From the NCBI GenBank assembly GCA_014529385.2, contig CM043963.1, positions 72,955,912-73,017,911 of the forward strand: a stretch of 62,000 nucleotides of DNA, given 5' to 3'. The notes under the pieces were generated by a model. The model was not told the origin of the DNA, did not search any database, and worked only from the letters and a program-made list of their open reading frames with translations. Positions within the stretch are counted from its first letter, which is position 1, and every line of letters starts with the position of its first letter. Made by a program: the position numbers and the translations under genes. Shown piece by piece: positions 22,931-35,033 of this stretch. The DNA is from Adiantum capillus-veneris (lineage: Eukaryota; Streptophyta; Polypodiopsida; Polypodiales; Pteridaceae).

Positions 22931-23912
22931 AAGTAAGGACATCATTCTTACACTTTTTTCTTCACTCTTCTCTAGCTGTCTCTTCCTCTATGGCTTTAAT
23001 TGTATTCTTCTTCATCTTTTGAACTTTGTTTGGCTAGTTCACCAAGAGTCTAGTCTTGTATACCCTCTTGCTAGAAGTCTATTTATGTAGGAAATTGGCG
23101 TCAATTTGAAAAAACATACACAAGAATGTGTTGCATTGAGGACTTCTTGGGTCCATCAAAGTATGGGGGTGTTTTTGCACCATGATCAAGTTGTATGCTA
23201 TATTTTTAGGGTCATAAAGAGGATATTTACATGCGAGGCCATGTTTTTGGAGCAAATTAAGGACAAATCGGACAGCAATTGCACCTGAGCATCGTGCAAA
23301 GGGGTGTTCCAGGACCCGACGAGCCTAGGGGATGCCCCGTGTGCCACGACATGTAGGAAGCCCGTTTGACCCCTCCTACTTATATTTTAAAGGGTGCCAA
23401 GGTGGCCTCCGTGTTTATCTACCACCACTCAGTTTTCTTGTCCTTGTTATTTTTCTATCATGATGGTATATCCATGTATCTGGTCTTGACTCCTAACTAA
23501 CTTGGTCATACACAAAAAAGAGAATTAAATGAATATCTTTGCTTGCTCTCTGTAATTGTGCAGATTTTGGCATAGTTGTGAAGTTCAAGGCATAGTCGGG
23601 AGGTTGAATGAGTAATTAAGCCTTGTGTGACCATGCAACAAGCTTAGTTATTCATTTAATGCTTTATCTTGGTAGAGTTGCCACAATTATCTATAACTAA
23701 TAACTATGCTTTGCGTGACCATGACCTAAGTAGTACTATAGACAATGGTCAATGTCAAACTGGAAGTCGATCGAACCTTTCTATTTCAAAACTAGAGGTC
23801 CAAGCTTGTAATTAGAAGTCAAAAGGTCAAGATGACCCCCCCCCCCCCCCCCATCTCTTTTGGGAGAGTGCTTATGGCTTAGGAGGGACCTTGAAAAACC
23901 CCCATAAGCCCT
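22931..23912. other. Non-coding DNA, C17 tract
   Basis: No gene was recognised. A run of 17 C lies at 23836-23852. The phrase TGTGTGACCATG / TGCGTGACCATG occurs twice (about 23614 and 23714). Confidence 0.4.
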
Positions 23913-25244
23913 TTAACACTAGAATGGTGACCTAACACGACATAAAAGTGTCCTTTCAGGGTTTTGGGAAAAAATTCCAAAACCATAGTAGATCCACTCA
24001 TTTTGAAAAATCCTTTCATGAGCTTATAGTTCAATAACTATTACATATGGAAAAAATGAGAAACTTGTAATTTTTCTCATCCCTTGGTCACTATAAGCCT
24101 CCAAAGCTGATGGACCAGTGCATTTTGCCCAAAACAACAATTTCTTACGGTTGATTGCATATAAATAAGAGTGGAGATTTTTGTAGGACATGAGATAAAA
24201 TGCCCCGTTAACTTCAATGGGTTGGTGACCAAAACATATGGTTGCTTTTACCTCACCTATTTTTTTTTGGGCAAAAAAAATAAGTACAAAAAAGTTTCAT
24301 TTTTGCCATTCTGCGGACCTATCATCAAAGTTTCTATAGTCACGCTCAATAGAGATGCTATATACATGTTTTCTTAGTTCCCTTTGTGTCTCTGGATTCA
24401 AAAGGATCCATGGAGCATGTCAAAAGGATAATGGATCTCTTACAATTGGAACCTTGGGGGCAATGATAAAGTGCTAAATACGGCAAACATGAAAAAATTG
24501 GGTTTAGCATTATGACCTCTAGAAACCCATAGAAACTACTCAATATCTAGCCAAGTTTGTAGTCTATGATTAGATACGGTCACTACCTACAAAATACACA
24601 CAATTGGCCTAAGAAACTAGCAATATTGAGAAAGTTATACTTGCTACTCTAAAATGTATCGTATTCTTCAGCAATCAAAAAACTCAACCATCATCATATA
24701 CTATGCTATATAGCATATTAGGTCCCCCAAAACTCAAGGAAGATTAGCTTTATGTTATACATTACACTTAAACAATAAAAATTGAATTTGGATATCAAGA
24801 AAGCCACCAAAAAAATCATAAAAGTGCTAATTTTGGGGGGAAAAAAACAGGATTATGCAATTCTTGTACATTGGTCATAACTTTCAATTTTAACACTTAG
24901 CTCTCCCTACAAGCATCAAAACATGTTGAGAACTATGAAGGCCTAACCTCTAGCCATCTAAACCTCACAAACATGAAGTTTAGAGTGGTATAGTTGCCAA
25001 AAATTGAAAAAAAGCCAAAAACAGGACCCGTTTTTTCACACAGTTTAGGTTCAAAAATGTTGTGCAAGAGTAAGATTAATGGTGAGATCGATACTCAAAA
25101 AAAAATGCTAAGTTTTTTTCAGCTCATAAGGCAACTTTGTGGATATATAGCACCTAGAAATTCATTTTCATACTCTTCAAATAATTCAAGCAAAATGGTC
25201 ACTTAACAGGACACAAAAGTGTCCTATTACCATTCTAGTGTTAA
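23913..25244. mobile_element. piggyBac-like non-autonomous element flanked by TTAA
   Basis: CACTAGAATGGT at 23917-23928 is the exact reverse complement of ACCATTCTAGTG at 25229-25240. Both are flanked by TTAA (23913-23916 and 25241-25244). The 1324-bp interior is AT-rich with no transposase. Near each end is a dyad-like motif, GACATAAAAGTGTC left and GACACAAAAGTGTC right. A 4-bp TTAA target is the signature of the piggyBac superfamily, which is common in animals and uncommon in plant annotation. The flanking match extends outward (CTTTAA / TTAAAG), so TTAA could instead be part of a longer inverted repeat. The superfamily assignment is an inference. Confidence 0.6.
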
Positions 25245-27694
25245 AGGTGCATAGACCCTTTAAATTAAGAGGGTCTATGTACCTTTAAGGGCCTATGGGG
25301 TCCTTCAATCACCCTATCGGGGAGCCATCTAAAAGGGTCACCCCATAGACCAGATCAACATGTGTTTGGGCACATTTGCATGCACATCTGGAGGGGGTAA
25401 ATATGGTGTCACTTGTTTTGGACGTTTTTGCCAGCAAAAAGCCTATTGCACCTGCATCTATGTCTTGTGGCTGCAAAATGAAGCTTGCTGTAACATTTAA
25501 TGGCCTAGTAACTTGTGTGTAGCATAAAATAGCATGAAGAATAGATTCCTAATGAGCATAACAAGAGTGCTTGGGTGAAGAGAGCAACAAAAAGCATAAC
25601 ACCTAGTTAGATAGGCATGGACAATACTTCAAAAGAGAGAGAAATTAATCTATTGACAACAGTTGAGGACCGGATTTACATGGATCCGGTCCCCCCTCCA
25701 AAAGGCTTTGTATTATAGGTTTCCCCCATCAAGGGAGACAATTTACAATACAATTCTTTGTGTTCCTTCAATAACTAGCTAGTGCAATGAAGATGGAAGC
25801 TTAAAGCACTAAGCAAACACTAATAAAACACAACATCAATTCCCTCATGGTCTCAGACCCAAGACCTCACACACATTCGAAGATCGTGAGAGCTAGCGGG
25901 GTATTAGAGTAGATTGAGAGGAAGGAGTAGTCTTATAAGAAAGAAGTATATCTCCTCACATAATCACTCATAAAAGCTTAGCATAGCTTACTAACTAGCA
26001 TGGTAGAGGAGATGAGCATGCGTTGAAGCTTGGCTCTTGGTTGGATTTGCATCACAAAGTCAAGAGTTGTTGGTGTAGGCCTCCCTTCTCATAAGCTTGG
26101 AGTAGATGATGAGCTTTCCATTAAAGCTTGAGAAGGAGAGAGAGTCTTCTTGCTCCACACATGAGATTGTGTGAGTGTGTTTGTGTGTGATAATGCCTTT
26201 GAAAAATCAGCCCCCTCTCTCGCTTGGTCGACCCCTCTTGCTAAATCCTCTTGCTGGCTTCCCATTGGACCTCCCCAGGCTTAGCCAATAGGGTTTAAGA
26301 AGCATAAGTGATAGCCTTGTGACATGTGTCCCCCTTTGCCCTTTTGTGAGAGCTTTGGGTAATTAAATAAATCAATTAATTTCTCATTGGACCCCTTTGT
26401 CTTCTAGCCAATAGGAATTAGGCAAGCCATTGGGCTGTTGAATGCTCATTGGACTCCTTGGGAGACTGGCCAATAGTCTTCTAGAGAGCTTAATTTTTAT
26501 TGGTTCTTTCATTAAGTGTTTTTAAATGAACTAAACTAGATTTACTCTATCATAATTCTCATTGGTCCACCTCTATGGCCATCCAATAGGATTTGAGTGC
26601 ACCTTGTGGGCAATTGGCCTAGGGAGCTGAAATGTGTCCACTATGCCCTTTGTGTAAAGGGGCTTGCACGAGTGTCTATGTGTGTTTCTCTCTCATCCCC
26701 TACTAAAAGGGCTCGCCCCCTCCTATGTAGGAGCTTGCAAAGACTTTCGTGTACACTCAAAGCATCCAAATTTTCCTAGGGTTGGACCATTGGACATAAC
26801 CTTTGAATTTTGGAACCTTAGCATTTTGGAAGTCTTAATGGATTGAACCTACGGGTCTTTGAAGCCCATTGTTGCACATTGCTCTTTTGCACATGCCCCC
26901 CCTTTGAATACCTATTTTTCCTCCTTTGGATCGCTACTGTGGCCGGTCTGCCAGCTTAACCAATATTCTAGCCTTTTCTCTCCCCCTGGTACTTCCCCAT
27001 ATTAAATAATCAGTTTAAACATGAGAAAATCATTTAGGAGAATTAGATATTAGTTATTATGACACTGCCATGGCTAACTCTATCGGTTTCAAAAGAGTTG
27101 GATTAGCAAAGGTTTCGTTAGAACAATAGCGACAAAAGAATTGAGATCAATTCAACCCCCATCCTCTGTTGCATGTGAATGTGGCCTCCTATCATTATTG
27201 TAGGGGCTCTAGAAGACCTAGCCCCCTTGAAAGTAATTGAGAGCCCTCCAATTGAAAGACCTTTTATAAGGTCTAAGTCCCCGATAGGCCCTTTAAAAAG
27301 TGCATGTAGGGGCCCTGCAAAAATTCGAAAAGTTCCCTATTCTCCCTTTTGTTTGAAGGCCCCTCATCCTGAATTTTTGTGGTGACTACTACCCTTCTGA
27401 TGGGGGGTTATGGGGGATGCCTCAACCACCCCCACAAAACAAAAACACCTTATCAACCTTCAATTATAGGTAGCCAAGTCGTCCACCATGATTAAAATTG
27501 GAATTCCTCTTGCTAACATTTTTGAATAACAATAAGATGAGAGAGGTAACTTCAAGGGGTTCTCACCAAGCATTTAGAGGGCCCTCCAATGGAGAAAAGT
27601 CTCTTCAATCAAAAGCCTCTTTAAAGAGCATACTAGTATGTGACCCGCCAAAAAACATGGCCTTCATTCCTATAAAACTAACTTCCACGTGAAA
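25245..27694. other. Non-coding region with hairpin and ATTGG/CCAAT pairs
   Basis: A stem-loop with arms CATAGACCCT and AGGGTCTATG lies at about 25250-25280. Between 26262 and 26590 the motif CATTGGACC followed 20-30 bp later by CCAATAG recurs four times. Small open frames at 26597-26846 and 27179-27385 have no family resemblance. No gene is supported. Confidence 0.45.
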
Positions 27695-27945
27695 GCACAC
27701 AATGGTTGCAACTCTCTCTCTCTCTTTTTCTCTCTCTCACACACACACACACCCCAACAATAACAACAACGATGAAGTCGGGCTGCATACAAAGTTGGCA
27801 TGTGTATTGTCCTAGGTTGTAGGTCATGTTCATAGTTGAACACATAGCAAATCTACGAACTTTTCATCGGGCGAGCTACGTGATCACATGCAGCATCCCA
27901 TTTTTGAAATCTAATCCATGGACGGTGAACGAAGGTGTAGGGAAT
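27695..27945. repeat. Duplicated block A, left copy
   Basis: The block has a CT tract, a CA tract and then a unique stretch with GAAGTTGGCATGTG- and CCTAGGTTGTAGGTCATGTT-type sequence. It matches 51254-51565 in the same order and orientation, so the two flanks of the CACTA element contain paralogous DNA. Confidence 0.75.
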
Positions 27946-28142
27946 GGTCCTTGAGCGACCATTCTTTGTAATATTGCGATCACATGGCAAGCGGCGAAGG
28001 CGGGGAGCCATTGGCGGGAGCACTTAGGGACCATTCTAGGCCTTTACAGTCGGGAGGAGGGGGGCCAACAGACTTCACTGAAAACAGGCTGCATCGATAG
28101 TGAGCCACTGCACAGACATTATGAGTGTTGAGTTGGCAGTGT
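27946..28142. other. GC-richer linker, no gene
   Basis: This is the beginning of a ~1.24-kb segment present between blocks A and B on the left but absent between A' and B' on the right (near 51566). Confidence 0.4.
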
Positions 28143-28823
28143 CATTAGGAGATTTCGGAGGTCTTTTGGAGGGCCTTTTGGAACAGAGAGGAAAATAAGC
28201 TCCTCCAATGAGAGAAGAGCCTACGTTACGTAGAAAAATAGATTGATATTAACAAAAATATAAAAGGTGTCCCTCTCCTCATTTAATAATCTAGTGGTCC
28301 AAAAATACAATCTAGTTTTCTTGAAAGATAAGTGTCCAAAAACAACTAAAAGAAGCTTTGTACTAACGGCGCGCAGGGGGCATTCTAGAATTTTAGAATG
28401 CCTCCTCACGCGCCTTAAGTAAAAAGCCCATTTTTTGGGGTTTTTTGACATTTTTTGCCTCTTCGGATGTCGGAACGAGATAAGTAGACATTTGTTTTTA
28501 GGGTATTTTGGCATTTCGGACGCATTGGTGGTGTCAAAAGCCTCAAAATTCATCATATTTGATAGTTTGTGACTTTTCAAGTTCCAGTGATGATGTAAGC
28601 TGCATTGAATGCGCCGCACTTGCCTGCTGAAAAAGACGCTCGCATTAAATAAAAAAGTGACCGTTTTCAAGGACGATTGGCAATATAAATCTACTTTTTA
28701 GAGTGTCTGGTTGTCTTTTTGGACGTACTCACAAGGTGCAAGTGCATTTTTAAAAAAATTTCTAAAGAGAGAAATACAATTTCTTACAAGGCCCTCCAAA
28801 TGACCTCCAAAATTTTATAATGT
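28143..28823. mobile_element. ~0.7-kb inverted-repeat DNA element
   Basis: The left end, with GGAGGTCTTTTGGAGGGCCTT, pairs with the right end, whose reverse complement has GGAGGTCATTTGGAGGGCCTT; the imperfect inverted repeats cover about 35 bp. The interior is non-coding. A diverged, shorter copy lies in inverted orientation at about 56490-56870. No clear target duplication was found. Confidence 0.6.
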
Positions 28824-29185
28824 CTTGCTGCTGAGTTGGCACACGCTTAGAGGAGCTAGGACAAGTTCTGCAAAAGTTCTTCCGACTCTGCTGGCGTGGC
28901 AAGCATTCGTGAGTTACAGCAAAATTTATACGCCAGAATCGGAACCAAATGGACGGCACGACATAGCATTCCAGCTACTGAGGTGCGACGATTTCATTGG
29001 CTATAGTAGCCTGCTGTTCTTTGTGCTGAGTTGCGCAAAGTAGATTGGACTGCAAGCGATACCTGGGCTCTGATGAATATGAATGCTGAGTTTGCGAGCA
29101 TCTCACGGCTGCTCAACACGATTCTATAACAAAAACGAAAGGAGATGGAGGGACAGGATTCTCAGTCCCCCAACTCTCGACTCTG
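28824..29185. other. Non-coding, no gene recognised
   Basis: A short open frame at 28825-29043 has no recognised relatives. Confidence 0.35.
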
Positions 29186-29275
29186 AAGGAGGGGTCTGTC
29201 GGCCTTGAAAGTTTTAGTTTCTTTCATTGGACTTAGCTTCATACCGAGTTTCTGAAGGCTCGAGAGCTTGGTGTG

Positions 29276-29313
<38 letters not shown>

Positions 29314-29421
29314 CAACAATGGCCCAGATACTGTATTAGATCCACCATTATTGTATCAGTTTGGTCTCACAGGTCATTTTGGCCTTTTAAAGACGTTCAA
29401 TATAACAATTCATTTCATCTC

Positions 29422-29503
<82 letters not shown>

Positions 29504-29520
29504 CCACTTCGCATGGTCTT
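29186..29520. repeat. Duplicated block B, left copy, with long CT arrays
   Basis: GGCCTTGAAAGTTTTAGTTTC and the following ~300 bp, including two CT arrays (29279-29310 and about 29427-29500), match 51571-52080 in the same orientation. Open frames of Leu-Ser repeats here are artefacts of the CT arrays. Confidence 0.75.
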
Positions 29521-29639
29521 TGATCTCTCTCTCTCTCCCCCTATAAGCCAAAGAAAATAAGGGCACACTTAAAACTCTTCCAGTTTTTCGGTCATAATTT
29601 GAAGTACACTACAAGAGGTTGTGTGCTCTTGTGACGCTG

Positions 29640-29865
29640 TTAGTGACGGAAATACATTGGGTTTTTATAACCCCCGGCGTCGCTAAAACCGTCGCTACGA
29701 GTGTCGCTACGAGAGCGTCGCTATATGCGTCACTATAACCGTCGCTATATAGAGACGCTCATAGCGATGGTTATAGCGACGTTTACACAGAAGACTATAG
29801 CGACGCTCATAGCGACGCTACAGAGCCATAAATAGCGACGGTTATAGCGACGCCCGAGAGATTTT
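29640..29865. repeat. CACTA subterminal repeats, left end
   Basis: About a dozen copies of motifs such as CGTCGCTA and TAGCGACG occur in both orientations. In CACTA elements such arrays are the binding sites of the TnpA-type protein. Confidence 0.85.
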
Positions 29866-30205
29866 TTTTTTGGTGGCAGGGCACACCCATCAACCATATT
29901 GTACTTGATTCACTTTTTAAAAAAAGTGCAAGGGTAGATAATAGACCCAAAATAGTCACCCACAAGACGCATTGTTTGCAAAATTGACAATTGTACACAT
30001 CATAGGAAAAATGAATTGATTGGCAAATGTAATAATGACAATTGTACAACATCATAGGCATAAAGAATTGATTGGCAAAAGGAACTACGGTGACAAATGT
30101 AACAATATACATGGTTCAAAAAGACGTATAAAATCTGTCTCATGATACATAAGCTATGAGAAACCCTAAACTAATGCTATCTAGCTACGGCTAAACTGAC
30201 GTCGT

Positions 30206-31515
30206 CTAGTGAGACGTCTCATCGCGTCCAAGCGGCGTATCTGTCGGATTCTGCAAAAAAAGACAATAAGACAGCTTTCAGTAAGTATAAACATATAACG
30301 ACATTTATAAAACAATACAAAAAATAAAAAAGAGTAAACCCTAATACTAACCATGCCGCCGCGAGAACTGAGAATGTCCATCAGGGCGTTTAAGCCCTTC
30401 CTACCTGCGTACTCGCGCTCGTACGGTGTGGGATCACGTCCTGTCATCGACCACTATCAAAACATACAAAGATTTCATTATGTTAGAATTAAAAAACTCA
30501 TAAATCCTAAACTATCGAACATAAAGAGCAATGCGAAAACACTTACAAAATCGGCCTCAAATGATGCCCATCCACCGCTCCCCAAGTGGTGCGAGCTCCC
30601 TGCCTCTACTCGCGCTCTGGCTGCATCCTTTTGTTGCTTCCACTTGTCGGGATTCTCGCGCGCTGCTTTCTTCGCATTCTTCCAATCTTCTTTGGCCAGC
30701 CAATCTGGCCTGTTCCACCCATTCTTGATTGCTTTTTGCACTTCGGAACGCTTGTGTTTGCAGTATTCGCGCATTCGAATCTTCATCACGTCTTCATTGA
30801 AGCGCTGATCCCGTGTTGGAACGGGAAACTCATCATGAAGTATGCTGATGACTCTGTTTTTTAAATCACTTGGTACTTCACTCCATTTGTTTAGTATGTA
30901 GTGTCTAAACAGCTAAGAGCAAAGACCACGCATGCGCGAGATCACCTTCTTGCCGTCATCATCCATGATGATGCCGCCGCTGAAGTCGATGGAGTAAGAC
31001 AAGCCCTCTGGCTGGTGACGCGTGAACGTGGGTGTCCCGGCAGGGGTCTCTAGCGGTGTGTCGATGGGGGTACGGACGTCAGGTGTCTCCACCGGCGTCT
31101 GGGCCCCGAAGCGAGGAGTGTCGAGTGGAGTGGCTCCTGGCGGAGTAGGTAGAGGTGTGTAGCTTCTAGGAACAGTCAGCCGTGCAAAACCTGGCGTAGA
31201 TGGCGATGTTGTGGCTGGTGTGGGGGCGGGCAAAGAAGGGGAGGGTAAAGAGCCTCGTCGAACACGAGGCGGTGTGGAGGCATCGGTGGCGGAATCCCCA
31301 CAACAACCGCCACCGCCACCACTAGAGCGCCGGTGTCTAGACGAGTGTGAAGCTCGTCTCGTTGACGCCGAAGCTTCGGAGCGCGCCGAATGCTCCGAAA
31401 GAGAGGGAGATGCGGATGGAGTAGGAACGCGCGATGATGCGCCAGAGCGATGACGCTCCACGTACCACTGTCTCTGCTGCGGTGACAAAGAAGAAAGAAA
31501 CTCCTCATCATCCAT
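30206..31515 (-). pseudogene. CACTA second gene, Transposase_24 (TnpA-like)
   Basis: From ATG 31515 the strand encodes MDDEEFLSSLSPQQRQWYVE, a Ser/Arg-rich part, a Thr-Pro-rich part (about 31210-31010), and then KNGWNRPDWLAKEDWKNAKK and GSSHHLGSGGW, typical of plant Transposase_24 proteins. Splice sites are readable: donor GTAAGT ending the exon at 30547, acceptor before 30453, donor GTTAGT after 30352, acceptor before 30250, stop TAG at 30206-30208. A preceding AG at 31518-31517 suggests a 5' intron. One in-frame TAG at 30913-30915 breaks the long exon. The protein is expected to bind the subterminal repeats. Confidence 0.75.
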
Positions 31516-31786
31516 ACCTGCATTAAACACACGAATATTTAAACTTAATATTGAATGAATAGAGTAGACAATGACGCAAAGACCATTAAATACAATGACA
31601 TAATGACGCATATAAATACAATGACGCAATGAATTGAGTGATAGAAGAGGCAAGCCGAAACTCAGAATTTTCAATCAAAAGATGTGAGCGCGAGTAGAAA
31701 ATAGCGTTATACACCATGGAAGGTACTTAGAGAGCCAGAGCTTTTACAACACGGAGAAAAATTGTTCAAATACAATATTTGTGGCT

Positions 31787-34390
31787 TTAAGAGATCTCTC
31801 TCTCATCCTCGCATAACTCAGCATAACTTCCTATATCTATATAGAGCTCTCCGTTTAAACACATATCCTCTGTTTCATTTTGTAGCTCCTCTGCATGCAC
31901 CCCATATAGAGTAGTAGCATCTTGATGCTCGTCTGGCACCACCGCAACGGCTTTTGATTGAGCATCTTCTCTGATCTCCTCCATTGATGCCGTTGTGATT
32001 GGCACATGGTAGCCTTCATACGTCCTTGCACTACGAGGGGCTACCTCTATGACGTACCACCAGTTTGATGTAGACTTTGTAGGATGAAATATTACCTGCC
32101 AGAGCCACATAACTTACATGAGAGCTTTCAAGCACATAACTTGTAAAAGGGGGATGTTAACTATTTACATACTTACTTGTTCACAATGCTCGGGTAGTAC
32201 GAAAGTGTCTCTTAGGTCAATCCATTTCTTAGTAGAATCCACCTCAAGAAAACCAGACTCTCCTCTACGCACAGTAGCGTTGCGACCCTCCATGATTATC
32301 TTGAACCATTGCACGTCGAACAAGTCGACAAAAAATCCTCTGTAATCGATCCTCAAAATCTCTTGCAGCGTGCCGAAGTAAGTGAGTTCCGTCACCACAG
32401 GATCTGCATCAGAGGAACGTCGTCGACTAGACTGTTCAAATTTTGCCATGATTCCACAATCTTGAGTAAAACGCTTTTTGTCGATTCGTTCCACCCTAAA
32501 ATGTCGACCTTTACACCATGCTGCTGTGTATGACTTATACTACAACGAACAAAGATTATGAGTGGCCGTTCAAACGTTTATAAATAAAGTCACTTGCTAG
32601 TCGTACATTGCAAACTTACCTTGGTCGCGCAGCCCCGAGAGTACTCCCACTCTTCCTCAGTCACTTCGTCACCGCATTGTTGTGCGCTTTTCAATTGGTT
32701 GTGCAACCATCTTAAGCTCATGAAGGTTGGTAGGCTCTCCAAAACCGTTGTATAGTGCATCGGTGGTCGTCTTCCCCATCTCCACTCGATTCATGCCCTT
32801 TGTCGCTCTTGCTTTGCATCCTCATATTGTGAAATCCACTTTTGCATCACTGGATTGTGAAGCATGCAAAATCGGTTGATTTTAGCCTCTAGATCTTCCG
32901 TCATCTTCTTCTCAACACCGAGATTGCACATGACAATCCCAGATATGCGCTCATCATCTATGGTTCGCCATAGCGTGTCCCGGGCTTTATCAAATCCGTC
33001 TAGCCACTCTCCAATGTACACTAGGGACTCTGATACCAACCAACCTTCTACCATGATACCCTCCGGGCGTGCCTTTTGACGCACATATCCCTTAAGCGTT
33101 TTCATGAAAAGTTTTTAGAAAAACATCCATCTGGAATGAACTGTGCCAGCTATTTCCACCTCATCAACTATGTGAACAAGAAGATGCACCTGAATGGTTA
33201 GCATTGTAGTAGGAAAATGTTTCTCAAACATGCACACAAGCTCCGCAGCATTTAGTTTGGCGAATGGTATGGAGTCTACGTTGATCTCCTTTAGTGAGAT
33301 CCATTGCACCAGCTTTGCAAGTTTGTAGATTGTGTTACGGATGTCGAGAGACAAACATCCCTCAATGGCAACCGGTAAAATAAACTGTAAAGTATGTGCA
33401 GCAATGATATTAAAGTCCACATTTTATGCAATGATATTAAAGTCCACTATGAACGTACCTGACACATTTTATACCAATCGTGTGACTTCAAACCGGTAAG
33501 CTTTCCTTCTTTAGTAAAACACGTTCGGAGCGAGTGCATTACGCTAGTGGGGGTCCGCAAAGATCGAATGGTCTCTTTTACTTTGCGTTCTTGGGCTCCT
33601 GTGAAAATCCATGGTGCTTTAGGGAGTTTTATCGATCCATCAGACGCTGTTTGCGGCCAATATTTCTCCATACGATCCACATTTCTAAGGTCAACTCTGG
33701 CTCCCAAAGTATCTTTCTTGCTGGTCAGATGGTCCCATAGTAGATTACCCACATTCTTGAATATGTGCATTGGATCGAGCAAGTGATTGATCATGAGTCG
33801 GGGCCAGTATGGTAACTCGTACCATAGAGATAGTCTCTTCATCCCTGGAGGCAATCCATCATCGCACATCTCCTTCTGCTCTAACCATGCTTGTGCAGAC
33901 ATCCTTGGTGGCTCTCTTCCCAAAAAGCCATCGCGTAACACATGATTCTCTGGAAGATACGCTTGATGACCTTCGTAGATTTTCTTCTTCAGTGAGGGTG
34001 CCCTACGTGCATTCAGTCTAGGTCCACATGTGACACATGCTCTGTATCCGCTTGTTTGAAGCCCTGCATGTATACACATGATAATAGATCAACTATGGGA
34101 AAAAACAAGATTTACAGTGTCTGAGTGAGGAGTGTCAATAGATCACCTGAGCATTCTGTTAGCCCGGGATAGTCATGCATGGTCCACATTAGAATGCCTC
34201 TGATCAAAGAATTCCGTCGTCCTGTGTGTCAGCTCATATCCACCACCTCTATGCAAATCCACAATTGTTGTAGCTCTTCCAATAGTGGACGAAGATACAC
34301 ATCCATATTCCCCACTTTATATCGCCCTGGCACAATCAAGCTCAGCCATAGGTGCCCCTTCTTTGTAGTCAACCACGGGGGAATGTTGTA
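31787..34390 (-). pseudogene. tnp2 transposase, C-terminal exons with DUF4216
   Basis: This continues the gene interrupted at 47984. Exon boundaries with consensus sites: exon to 34147 (donor TCAG/GTGATC), 34063-33459 (acceptor GCAG, donor GTACGT), 33384-32620 (donor GTAAGT), 32539-32177 (donor GTAAGT), 32095-31787. The segments give PPWLTTKKGHLWLSLIVPG, GYRACVTCGP, NHLLDPMHIFKNV, LPVAIEGCL, HLLVHIVDEVE and TLKGYVRQKARPEG, a clear Transposase_21/tnp2 core. The TYFGTLQEILRIDY and FFVDLFDVQWF stretches are DUF4216. Stops TAA (about 33120, in the WMFF-K block) and TGA (32791-32793) break it. Confidence 0.88.
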
Positions 34391-34395
34391 GTTGA

Positions 34396-34641
34396 TGTGC
34401 GCTCCTTGCCGCACTGTCGAAGCAAGGGACTTGCCGATACACCGTGTACGAGCCGCAGACGGCTCCAAGCACACAACTAGTTTAACTAGTAAGCTCAAAG
34501 AGGGCAATGGTGTGTCACTCACCGCCTTATGCTCCTGCCGTAGAGGATTCCTCGCCGTGAAGAAGAGGGAGACGCCGCTACGCCGCGCTCAACTGCCTCG
34601 CCGCCGTCGTGCCGCCGCAACGCTCGATCGCACACACACTC

Positions 34642-34707
<66 letters not shown>

Positions 34708-35019
34708 ACGCACACACACAAGGAGATGGTGAAGGAGAAGGTGGAGATGGAGCAAGAGAAGCTTCTATTGCACAATGAGAGAATGACTCAATTTTAGGTT
34801 TAATTGGCTTTTATGTGAGCTCACCCCATTCACACTTGGGCGCCCATGCTTAGCCAACTAACCCTAGCATGTTCGTGTTAGAGTGCGCCTCTCATCGGCG
34901 ATCACTCTACCTTTCCCTATTGGACCGACAAGCCCGGTGCCTGACTCTACTTAAATAAATAATACGGTTACAGTATCCATCGTAGGCGATAGGGTGTTCG
35001 TGAGACACGAGGGTTAACA
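34396..35019 (-). repeat. Gypsy 3' LTR
   Basis: A 624-bp copy of 47362-47983. A CT array of about 70 bp at 34637-34704 differs in detail from the partner copy. Confidence 0.95.
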
Positions 35020-35033
35020 TTGCCCCCCTTCCT
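35020..35033 (-). other. Gypsy polypurine tract
   Basis: On the minus strand AAGGGGGGCAATG lies directly before the 3' LTR. Confidence 0.85.

Noticed and set aside
23917-25240. Second CACTA-type element because ends begin CACTA
   Set aside because: The 3-bp flanks (TAA left, TTA right) do not match as a direct duplication, while TTAA does; no subterminal repeats of CACTA style.
29227-29560. Long Leu-Ser repeat open frames
   Set aside because: They are direct translations of CT microsatellites; the same is true at 34578-34797, 47485-47742, 50537-51500, 51916-52489 and 57410-57721.
29607-29618. CACTACAAGAGG considered as a chance match
   Set aside because: The exact reverse complement, GTA target duplication, subterminal repeats and tnp2 gene at the other end make it a true CACTA end, so the chance explanation was rejected.
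30353-30864. Plus-strand frames over the CACTA second gene
   Set aside because: Antisense shadows; splice sites and Transposase_24 motifs are on the minus strand.
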